This document shows, in pieces, positions 1 through 5,979 of a DNA stretch of 7,193 bases. A program made the translations under genes and the position numbers. Origin of the DNA: JACCXJ01 sp052387115 (GTDB taxonomy: Bacteria > Pseudomonadota > Gammaproteobacteria > JACCXJ01); contig JBQTJM010000136.1 of the NCBI GenBank assembly GCA_052387115.1, positions 1-7,193 on the forward strand, in the 5' to 3' direction. Under the pieces are notes generated by a model, which saw nothing but the letters and a program-made list of their open reading frames with translations, was not told the DNA's origin and made no database searches. The stretch's first letter is position 1; each line of letters opens with the position of its first letter.

Positions 1-36
1 TCGTCTCCGCGGACGCGCCTCTGGCCCCCACCCTGA

Positions 37-61
37 CCCTCCCCCGCTACGCAGGGGAGGG
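37..61. repeat. Perfect 8-bp inverted repeat, REP-like palindrome
   Basis: CCCTCCCC at 37-44 pairs with GGGGAGGG at 54-61 around a 9-base loop, giving a perfect GC-rich hairpin. It lies about 90 bases past the stop of the TPR gene, so it could end the minus-strand operon transcript, but no T-run follows it on either strand. The pyrimidine-rich lead-in (CCCACCCTGACCCTCCCC) resembles dispersed palindromes seen between genes in many gammaproteobacteria, so a repeat family member is at least as likely as a terminator. Confidence 0.5.
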
Positions 62-148
62 GATCCGCTGGCGGTGGAACCGTATTGAATTTCCAGATCA
101 ATCAGGACTTGTTCGAGCTGTGTTGTCCAACAGTTGAAACGCAAGTAT

Positions 149-496
149 CTAAATCGGTGCGATCTTCTCCCCGGCGCGCCGCAGCCGTTTCAGGAACACC
201 GTCATCTCCTTCGCGGCCTGCACGTCGCCCCGGGCCTCGGCGGCTGCTAACCCCCGCTCGTAGGCCGTGGCCGCCTCCTCGATGCGGCCGGCGAGGACCA
301 AGGCCTGGGCATAATGTTTCCAGGCGGCGGAATAGCCGGGATCGAGCGCCACGGCGGCTTCCAGATGCACGGCGGCCTCTTGGAAACGCCTGGCGTCGAG
401 ATAGCCCCGCCCGAGACCGAAACGCAGGAGGGCGCTGTCTTGCCCTTGGTGCAGCAGTTTCTCCAGGGCTGCTAAGCGCCGCTCAGCCTGCGACAT
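149..496 (-). CDS. Small tetratricopeptide repeat (TPR) protein
   Basis: Predicted soluble 115-residue helical protein, probably a protein-protein interaction module; no catalytic motif is visible. Residues about 21-54 (GRGYLDARRFQEAAVHLEAA, then LDPGY) and 55-88 (YAQALVLAGRIEEAATAYERG) fit two consecutive 34-residue TPR units, with the usual small residues at helix-packing positions and the inter-repeat DPGY turn. Residues 89-108 form a last, basic helix that would cap the array. There is no signal peptide or membrane segment. The ATG lies 6 bases after the ntrX stop and has no clear Shine-Dalgarno sequence, so it is probably translated by coupling to ntrX as the last gene of the operon. A link to NtrYX signalling is suggested only by position. 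The coding call is strong; the cellular role is unknown. Confidence 0.82.
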   Translation of the reverse strand: MSQAERRLAALEKLLHQGQDSALLRFGLGRGYLDARRFQEAAVHLEAAVALDPGYSAAWKHYAQALVLAGRIEEAATAYERGLAAAEARGDVQAAKEMTVFLKRLRRAGEKIAPI

Positions 497-502
497 CGGC
501 GC

Positions 503-1870
503 CTAACTCGCCGAGACCTGTTTGGGATCGATCCCGAGGGCGCGCAGCTTGCGGTAGAGGTGGGTGCGCTCGAGCCCTACACGGTTCGCGACGCGGCTGA
601 TGCTGCCCCCGGTGACTTGCAGCTGATACTCGAAATAGGCGCGCTCGAACTGCTCGCGTGCCTCTCTGAGAGGTCGATCGAAGCTCGGCACGGGCTCGAC
701 GCTCGGGGCACTGGGCCGCGCCCCGAGGGCCGCGTCGATCTCGGGGGCCTCGATGACCGCCCCGCTGCCCAGGATGAGCAGGCGTTGCACGAGGTTCTTG
801 AGCTCCCGGACATTGCCCGGCCAACCATAGGCGCGCAGGCGTTTCTGGGCCGCCAGGCTGAAACGGCGGCGCGGCAGTCCCTCCTGTGACGCGAAGCGCT
901 CGGCGTAGTGATCGAGGAGGTCCGGGACATCCTCGGGGTGGTCGCGCAGCGGGGGGATCCTGAGCGAGACCACGTTGAGATGGTAGTAGAGGTCGTCCCG
1001 GACGCGCCCGCCCTGGACGAATTCCAGCAGGTTGTGGCGGGTGGCCGCCACGATGCGGACATCGACATGGACCGGGTCGCGCCCCCCGACGCGCAGGAAG
1101 GACTGGTGCTCGAGGGCGCTCAGGAGCCGCGCCTGCAGGCCCAGATCGAGATCGGCGATGTCCTTGAGGAGCAGGGTCCCGCCGTTGGCCTTCTCCAGAG
1201 AGCCGAAGTGGACCGCGCCGCGGTCCTCGCTCCCGAAGAGCTCCGCGCCGGGATTCTCGGTGGCGAGCCCGGCGACGGCCACGGTGACGAACGGCGCCTC
1301 GGCCCTCGGGCTCTGATCGTGGAGATAGCGCGCCAGGACCTCTTTGCCGGTGCCCGGCTCGCCGGCGATGAAGACCGAGGTGGGGTGCGAGGCGATGCGT
1401 CGCAACTGCTCGCGCAGGAGCGACATCGCCGGGCCGTTCCCGATGGGCTCGGCGGCCAGCGCGGCATGCGCCCGGAGCCCGATGTTCTCGCGGCGCAGCG
1501 CCGCCGCTTCGAGGGCCCGCCGGATGGTGAGGAGCAGCTTGGCCGTCGACAGGGGCTTCTCGATGAAGTCGTAGGCCCCGAGGCGGGTGGCTTCGACGGC
1601 GGTCTCGACCGTGCCGTGGCCGGACATCATGACCACGGGGCTGTCCTCGGCGTCGTCCCGCGACCACTCCTTGAGGAGCGAGATGCCGTCCTCGTCCGGC
1701 ATCCAGATGTCGAGCAGGATAAGGTCCGGCCGGCGCGCGCGGCGGGCGGCGCGGGCCTCCGCGGCGTTGTGGGCTGTCGAGACCTCGAAGCCCTCGTCGC
1801 CCAGGATCTCACGCAACAGGCCCAGGATGTCCGGTTCGTCATCCACGACCAGGATCTGGCCGGCGCTCAT
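503..1870 (-). CDS. ntrX: NtrX-type response regulator with degenerate AAA+ domain
   Basis: 455-residue cytoplasmic DNA-binding response regulator, the presumed phosphorylation target of the NtrY kinase encoded just upstream. Receiver domain (1-120): acidic pocket D10/D11, phosphoacceptor D54 (ILLDIWMP), S83 and K105 are all present. AAA+ domain (about 140-380): Walker A GEPGTGKE at 170-177 and the GWPGNVREL motif at 349-357 are intact. However, the sigma-54 contact loop GAFTGA is replaced by GAVHFG (218-223), the Walker B Asp-Glu is Lys236-Asp237 (GGTLLLKD), and the usual LYYRL arginine is H297 (LYYHL). C-terminal Fis-type helix-turn-helix: about 413-447, ending in THLYRKLRALGI. Loss of GAFTGA is known in NtrX of alphaproteobacteria; the Walker B change goes further. 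Inferred role: phosphorylation-controlled DNA binding as repressor or sigma-70-dependent activator rather than sigma-54 activator. The ATG overlaps the ntrY stop by 4 bases. The symbol rests on family and context, not on a search. Confidence 0.9.
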   Translation of the reverse strand: MSAGQILVVDDEPDILGLLREILGDEGFEVSTAHNAAEARAARRARRPDLILLDIWMPDEDGISLLKEWSRDDAEDSPVVMMSGHGTVETAVEATRLGAYDFIEKPLSTAKLLLTIRRALEAAALRRENIGLRAHAALAAEPIGNGPAMSLLREQLRRIASHPTSVFIAGEPGTGKEVLARYLHDQSPRAEAPFVTVAVAGLATENPGAELFGSEDRGAVHFGSLEKANGGTLLLKDIADLDLGLQARLLSALEHQSFLRVGGRDPVHVDVRIVAATRHNLLEFVQGGRVRDDLYYHLNVVSLRIPPLRDHPEDVPDLLDHYAERFASQEGLPRRRFSLAAQKRLRAYGWPGNVRELKNLVQRLLILGSGAVIEAPEIDAALGARPSAPSVEPVPSFDRPLREAREQFERAYFEYQLQVTGGSISRVANRVGLERTHLYRKLRALGIDPKQVSAS

Positions 1871-4176
1871 ACGACTTTCTTCTCGAGACCGCTGTTCAGG
1901 GGCTGTCTGCTTTCGACCGCGTTCCCCCCATTATACTTAGAATACTTATGCCCAAGCCCCGTGATCGGCAGCCGGATCACCGCCGAGGCCCCGCCGCCGG
2001 GGTTGTTTTCCATCCACACCACCCCGGCGTGCTCCTCGATGATCTTCTTGACGATGGCGAGGCCGAGGCCAGTGCCCTTGGGTTTGTGGGTCACATAGGG
2101 CTCGAAGATCTGGTCCAAGGACGCCTCCGCGACCCCTCGGCCCCGGTCGCCGATACGCACCTCGAGGAAATGAGGGCCGTCGTCGCCGATGTGGCGCGTC
2201 GTGACCGTGAGACACGGTGCCGCGCCGGGCTCGGTGGCCTCGATGGCGTTCTTGATGAGGTTGTTGAGCACCTGCCGCAGGCGCCCGGGGTCCGCTATCA
2301 CGAGAGGTAGCTCCGGGTCCAGATCGGTCTCGAACTGGGCCTTGCGATCGACGCTGCGGTACAGCTCCAGCACCTCGGTCACGAGGTCGTTGATGCGGCA
2401 CTCCTGTGCCTGCACGGTCGGCGTGCGCGCGTAGTCGGAGAAACTGTTGACCATCTGTTTCATGGTCTCGACCTGCTGGACGATGGTGTGGGTGAGCCGG
2501 TCCATGACCTCGGCCTCCGCTTCGGGCAGCGTCCCGAGGTACTTGCGTCGTAGGCGTTCGGCGGAGAGCTGGATGGGCGTCAAGGGGTTCTTGATCTCAT
2601 GGGCGAGGCGCCGCGCCACCTCGCTCCAGGCGGCGTCGCGCTGGCCCTTGATGAGGGCCGTGATGTCGTCGAAGACGATGACATAGCCGCTGTCCCGATC
2701 GCTACCGCTCATGAGCGGCGTGCCCCGGCATAGGAGCACCTGGCGGCCGCCGGTACCGAAGAGCTGGACCTCTGCCCGCCAATCCGCCGTCGCCGCGCGG
2801 GCCGCACCCCGTATCGCCTCGCAAAGCGGCCGCAGGTGGGGATGCTGTTCCGCCGCCACGGCCAGCGCGGTGCCGCGCTCGGCATCGAGATCGATGCCCA
2901 ATATCCTGCTCGCGGCGGCATTGGCCGTGCGGAGCCGCAGTTGCCGGTCGAGGGTCAGGACGCCCGAGGACAGGCGCCCCAGCACCGCCTCCAGATAGGC
3001 GCGCTGGGCCTCGACCTCGTCGCGCGCGCGCCCGATCTGCCGGGTCATGTCATTGAAGGACTGGACTAGAAAGCCGAGCTCGTCGCGGCTCGCGACCGGC
3101 AGCTCCTGGCTGTAGTCGCCCGCCGCCACGCTGCGGGTGCCCTCGGCCAGATCGCGGATCGGGGCGGTCACGCGCCGGGCGCAGTACAAGGCCGCGAAGA
3201 TTGCTGCCAGGATGGTGAACACCAGCACCAGGGTGAGGGTCATCGCGAAGCTCAGCTTGAGCTGTTTGCGCAGATAGGCGAGCTCTTTGTACTTGCCGTA
3301 GGCGCGTTCCACGTTTTCGGCCAGCGCGTTGACGTCGCGGGAGACGGGGTAGAGGGCTTGCAGATAGCCCGCATCTCCGCCGGGACCGAGCTCCTCGACC
3401 GGCACCACGACCCTTACCGCCAGCTTGCCGCTGCGGATCGGGTCGAGCCCGATATAGGATTGTCCCTGGCGAAGCTGGAGCAGGATGGGCGCGCTCGGGA
3501 CCTCGGGGATCATCTCGGGGCTGGCGCTGCTGATAGCGACGATGGCGCCGCGCCGGGAGAGCAGCAGCAACTCGTCGGCGCCGTGCTGGGCACGCAGGTG
3601 ATCGAGCCCGATGGGCAGGCTCGGGTTGGCGACGATGGTGCTGCCCGGGTGGCGCAGCTCGCGGAGGTCGAGGGCGTTGCCGTCCGGGGGGCCTTGGGTC
3701 AGTTGTTCGGCCAGCTCCTCGGTCTGGCGCAGGAGCTTGCGGGTGCGCTGGTCGATGGTGTTACGGCTGAGCTTGAGGGCGTCTTCGAAGGCGCGCTCGA
3801 TGCGCAGATCGAACCAACTGTCGATGCCCCATCGTAAAAAGTCACGGGAGAACACGAACACGACGAGCGCGGGGAGCAACGCCAGCGCGACGAACAGGCA
3901 GAGGAGGCGCGCCCGCAACCGCGCCCCCGGCTGGTGCTCGCGCAGATCGCGATACAGGCGCCGGATCTGTACTGCGATGAGCACGACGAAGAGCACCAGT
4001 CCCGCCGCGTTGATGGCGAGCAGGACGACGTACAGCTCGCCGAAGCGCGCCGCATCGTGGGTGACATCGCTCAGGAGGATCAGCGAGGCGAGCAACAGCA
4101 GGGTGAGCGCGATCCCCGCGGCCAAGGTCCCGCGCGAGCGACGGCCTGAAGCGATAGAAGACATAGGGCCGCTCAT
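1867..4176 (-). CDS. ntrY: NtrY-type membrane sensor histidine kinase
   Basis: 769-residue inner-membrane kinase predicted to autophosphorylate at H526 and pass phosphate to NtrX. Order: hydrophobic segments at about 17-37, 48-70 and 90-110; a sensory stretch at about 111-307 with no domain I can name; a fourth membrane helix at about 308-332; HAMP linker at 333-385 (VTAPIRDLAEGT, then DELGFLVQSFNDM); PAS at about 390-510; HisKA with LAHEIKNPLTP at 524-534; HATPase_c with N box (RQVLNNLIKNAIEA, 634-647), G1 (DRGRGV, 677-682), F box (FEPYVTHKPK) and G2 (GTGLGLAI, 701-708). All catalytic motifs are intact. An in-frame upstream start at 4218 exists, but the ATG at 4176 overlaps the stop of the DUF4390 gene as ATGA, the same arrangement as at the ntrY/ntrX junction, so I chose it. 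The protein runs about 30 residues past the usual end of the ATPase domain (VIRLPITG); this tail is rich in Lys, Tyr and Asn. Confidence 0.93.
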   Translation of the reverse strand: MSGPMSSIASGRRSRGTLAAGIALTLLLLASLILLSDVTHDAARFGELYVVLLAINAAGLVLFVVLIAVQIRRLYRDLREHQPGARLRARLLCLFVALALLPALVVFVFSRDFLRWGIDSWFDLRIERAFEDALKLSRNTIDQRTRKLLRQTEELAEQLTQGPPDGNALDLRELRHPGSTIVANPSLPIGLDHLRAQHGADELLLLSRRGAIVAISSASPEMIPEVPSAPILLQLRQGQSYIGLDPIRSGKLAVRVVVPVEELGPGGDAGYLQALYPVSRDVNALAENVERAYGKYKELAYLRKQLKLSFAMTLTLVLVFTILAAIFAALYCARRVTAPIRDLAEGTRSVAAGDYSQELPVASRDELGFLVQSFNDMTRQIGRARDEVEAQRAYLEAVLGRLSSGVLTLDRQLRLRTANAAASRILGIDLDAERGTALAVAAEQHPHLRPLCEAIRGAARAATADWRAEVQLFGTGGRQVLLCRGTPLMSGSDRDSGYVIVFDDITALIKGQRDAAWSEVARRLAHEIKNPLTPIQLSAERLRRKYLGTLPEAEAEVMDRLTHTIVQQVETMKQMVNSFSDYARTPTVQAQECRINDLVTEVLELYRSVDRKAQFETDLDPELPLVIADPGRLRQVLNNLIKNAIEATEPGAAPCLTVTTRHIGDDGPHFLEVRIGDRGRGVAEASLDQIFEPYVTHKPKGTGLGLAIVKKIIEEHAGVVWMENNPGGGASAVIRLPITGLGHKYSKYNGGNAVESRQPLNSGLEKKVV
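1930..1935 (-). promoter_or_regulatory. Candidate internal -10 element ahead of ntrX
   Basis: On the minus strand this reads TATAAT, a perfect sigma-70 -10 hexamer, within an unusually AT-rich patch (about 1930-1950) inside the 3' end of ntrY. It lies about 60 bases upstream of the ntrX ATG, a suitable distance for a separate ntrX promoter. The -35 region is weak: the best candidate, TTGGGC, has a spacing of only 14 bases. Two ATACTTA direct repeats 9 bases apart overlap the site and could bind a regulator. Promoter activity is inferred only. Confidence 0.3.
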
Positions 4177-4733
4177 GGCTTCAATCCCCACCGGCGCCAG
4201 GGGCTTCCGATCCGCCACTCCGATGACAGGTAGGCGACCAGGCGCAGCGGGCCCGGCAGGGCAGCGAGGTCGAGGCGCGCCCGAACAGCCACCTCGTAGC
4301 GGTAGCCGGGCCGGAGGGAACGCTCGTCGATCACGGGGATATCCCCCAGCTCGCCGAGGGCATCGGCGGCGTCCTCGATGGACGGGAAGCTGTCCTGCTC
4401 ACCGGTGACCAGGTTGGTGGCGAGGTAGTGGCCGGAGAGCGCATGGTGCTCGACCCGATAGCGCTGCCGGACCCCCCCGATACGCTTGTCCCACAGATAC
4501 GCGCGCAGCTCTTCGATCTCGACCTCGACGAGCAGAGTCAGGGGCACGCCACTCCGGAGCGCCTTGAGCGGCTCACCGACGATCCCGAAGCGCAGCGTCG
4601 CATCCAACACATAGAGCCCGTGGGAGCGGCGCAAGGTGGCGTTTTCGATGGTGATCGGGGAAGGCGCCGCTTGGACTGCGGACGCCAATACCAGGAGCAG
4701 GACGAGCAGTCCTGTGGCGAAACGAGGCGGCAT
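4173..4733 (-). CDS. DUF4390 domain secreted/periplasmic protein
   Basis: 186-residue protein of the DUF4390 family, of unknown biochemical function, encoded directly before an NtrY-like kinase. Residues 1-22 are a clear Sec signal peptide: basic start, hydrophobic core GLLVLLLVLASAV, probable cleavage after VQA. The mature part (23-186) has the family's alternating strand pattern and typical blocks: PLTLLVEVEIEE (64-75), a YRVEHHALSGHYLATN stretch near 92-107, GEQDSFPSIEDA (111-122), and the end LPGPLRLVAYLSSEWRIGS followed by WRRWGL. I chose the ATG at 4733 because it places the signal peptide at the N terminus; GTG at 4745 is a close alternative, and a longer GTG frame from 4919 would add 62 residues of non-family sequence. 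None has a strong ribosome site. The stop overlaps the ntrY start as ATGA. Because the kinase is membrane-bound, this protein may be an envelope partner in signalling, but that is only inference from position. A fragment of a second copy lies at 6758-6828. Confidence 0.88.
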   Translation of the reverse strand: MPPRFATGLLVLLLVLASAVQAAPSPITIENATLRRSHGLYVLDATLRFGIVGEPLKALRSGVPLTLLVEVEIEELRAYLWDKRIGGVRQRYRVEHHALSGHYLATNLVTGEQDSFPSIEDAADALGELGDIPVIDERSLRPGYRYEVAVRARLDLAALPGPLRLVAYLSSEWRIGSPWRRWGLKP

Positions 4734-4745
4734 CGCCCGATTCAC

Positions 4746-5316
4746 GCGGCCCGGACCACGTTGCCGCAACCGGCCGCCAGGGTGCCTCGATGGGCACCAG
4801 CCGAGCCTTTCGGTGTCTGTCCAGAAATGGCGTGATGCGATGAGCATTTTCCGAGGGAAGAACGGAACCGGTAGCACGCGCGCGACGTCCGGGTCCCCGC
4901 AGACCTGGTAGGTCGTCACGACCGTGATGCGGTCTCATGAGGTGACGAAGGGTCATGGCCCGCGTGCGCACGAGATCCAGCCGCATCGCCACGCCTCTGC
5001 GTGCGCTCGCATCGGAGTTGGCCTATCCTATCATTACTGCAACCGGGCAGGGATTTGCGGCCGGCCCTCACCGCACAGCATACGACACCAATGTCGGCCA
5101 TACCCTCGTGCGCCTTCCCCAGGGCCGCTCGTCCCGTCACCGCGGTCTACGGGCCCCGACGACCCGAGCAAGACGGGGGTCTACCGCGTGGTCGAGGGTC
5201 GCCAGGCCCGAGGGCGACCGCCGCTTTCTCCCTGGCCCGTGCGTGGATGTGGCGTTCCGTGCGGGAATGACGCGCTCATACGTCGACGTTGACGGGCCAC
5301 TGAAAAATTGACTCGA
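4746..5316. other. Gene-poor stretch between the operon and the accessory genes
   Basis: About 570 bases with no coding region I can support on either strand. Open frames are present but are arginine-, proline- and serine-rich and match no family I recognise, as expected of chance frames in GC-rich DNA. It separates the divergent DUF4390 operon (minus) and uma2 (plus), so it should carry the promoters of both, yet I see no convincing -35/-10 pair. The only structural signals are a 7-bp hairpin at 5197-5219 and GCGGGAATGACG at 5261-5272, which resembles common bacterial intergenic repeats. No trace of rsmB, the gene I would expect here in relatives, is recognisable. No RNA gene was recognised. 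Confidence 0.5.
5197..5219. repeat. 7-bp inverted repeat
   Basis: GGTCGCC at 5197-5203 pairs perfectly with GGCGACC at 5213-5219 around a 9-base loop. There is no adjacent T-run, so it is not a standard terminator. It lies about 110 bases before the uma2 start. In DNA this GC-rich a hairpin of this size can arise by chance; function unknown. Confidence 0.3.
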
Positions 5317-5317
5317 C

Positions 5318-5324
5318 GAGGTGG
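5318..5324 (+). promoter_or_regulatory. Ribosome binding site deciding the uma2 start
   Basis: GAGGTGG, 8 bases before the ATG at 5333. A GTG in the same frame at 5321 lies inside this motif and so cannot be its start, which fixes the start at 5333. Confidence 0.6.
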
Positions 5325-5332
5325 ATACCGCG

Positions 5333-5941
5333 ATGGCTGCCCCGGTACGGAGTGACGAGCGTTCATCCGAGCGCCTGCCACTCAAGCTGGAATTGCGGCC
5401 TGTGGTGAATCTTCAGGACGATCAGTTCTACGAATTCTGTCGTATCAACCGGGACGTTAGGATCGAGCGAAACGCCGAAGGAGAGCTCTTGATCATGCCA
5501 CCCACCGGAGGCGAGACCGGCGCGCGAAATGCGGAAGTGACGATGCAACTGGGGGTGTGGGCCAAGCGCGACGGGCGTGGGGTCATATTCGATTCCTCGA
5601 CAGGTTTCCTTCTCCCCAACCGTGCGGTGCGCTCCCCGGATGCCGCATGGATCAGCCACTCCCGTCTCCCGGCGCTGACGCAGCGTAGACGCTTCATCGC
5701 GCTATGCCCGGATTTCATAATGGAGCTGCGTTCGCCGACGGATAATCTCGGCGTCCTGCAGGCGAAACTATGCGAATACCTTGAGAACGGGGCTAGCCTT
5801 GGGTGGCTGATCGATCCGGACGCCAGGCTGGTGCACGTGTATCGTCCCGAGACCCCCGTGGAGCGTATAGAAAATGCCGTTGAGATATCTGGCGACCCGG
5901 TACTTGCGGGATTCGTCCTGGATCTGCGTGAGATCTGGTAA
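5333..5941 (+). CDS. Uma2-family (DUF820) PD-(D/E)XK nuclease-like protein
   Basis: 202-residue cytoplasmic protein of the Uma2/DUF820 family, which has the restriction-endonuclease-like fold. These genes are scattered in many copies in cyanobacteria and some proteobacteria, and their cellular role is not settled. Family marks in order: the N-terminal FYEFCRINRDVRIERNAEGEL segment (about 32-52); MPPTGGETGARNAEV (55-69); catalytic-core D103 in SPDAAWI; E131 in FIMELRSPTDNLG; then CEYLENGASLGWLIDPD (147-163), strongly typical. The third core residue, ideally Lys, is R133 (E-L-R), a variant I recall in this family. The family C-terminal block is present (VYRPETPVE, later GDPVLAGFVLDL), and the protein looks full-length. 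No toxin, antitoxin or transposase partner adjoins it. The downstream methyltransferase begins 38 bases after the stop in the same direction, so the two may be co-transcribed. Nuclease activity is inferred from fold only. Confidence 0.88.
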   Translation: MAAPVRSDERSSERLPLKLELRPVVNLQDDQFYEFCRINRDVRIERNAEGELLIMPPTGGETGARNAEVTMQLGVWAKRDGRGVIFDSSTGFLLPNRAVRSPDAAWISHSRLPALTQRRRFIALCPDFIMELRSPTDNLGVLQAKLCEYLENGASLGWLIDPDARLVHVYRPETPVERIENAVEISGDPVLAGFVLDLREIW

Positions 5942-5964
5942 AAAGGTCTTTTTGTAACTAAGGC

Positions 5965-5972
5965 AAGAAGGA
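5965..5972 (+). promoter_or_regulatory. Ribosome binding site of the methyltransferase gene
   Basis: AAGAAGGA, with its GAAGGA core ending 7 bases before the ATG at 5980. It is strong and well spaced, and supports that start and independent translation of this gene. Confidence 0.6.
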
Positions 5973-5979
5973 CTGTACA

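Noticed and set aside
483..1667. 394-codon minus-strand frame overlapping ntrX
   Set aside because: Frame-shifted shadow of ntrX, rich in Arg, Pro and Gly, without any family motif.
908..2098. Long open frame of 396 codons on the plus strand, opposite ntrX
   Set aside because: It lies antisense to a clear two-domain regulator. High third-position G+C keeps the opposite strand open, and the predicted protein has no recognisable domain.
3611..4408. 265-codon plus-strand frame opposite ntrY and the DUF4390 gene
   Set aside because: Antisense shadow with extreme Arg/Ser content; ntrY and the DUF4390 gene explain this DNA.
4734..4919. Extended N terminus of the DUF4390 protein (62 extra residues from a GTG at 4919)
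   Set aside because: The signal peptide begins at the ATG at 4733, and the extension does not resemble the family; a cleavable signal would be internal.
4746..4992. Decayed rsmB remnant on the minus strand
   Set aside because: I looked in all three frames for the typical C-terminal GEDGMDGFYYA-like ending and found nothing convincing.
5251..5272. REP-like hairpin around GCGGGAATGACG
   Set aside because: The half-site resembles common dispersed repeats, but the partner arm is only about 4 bases here.
5940..5953. AAAAAG-GT-CTTTTT as a terminator after uma2
   Set aside because: A 2-base loop and A/T-only stem cannot form a stable hairpin; probably a chance palindrome.
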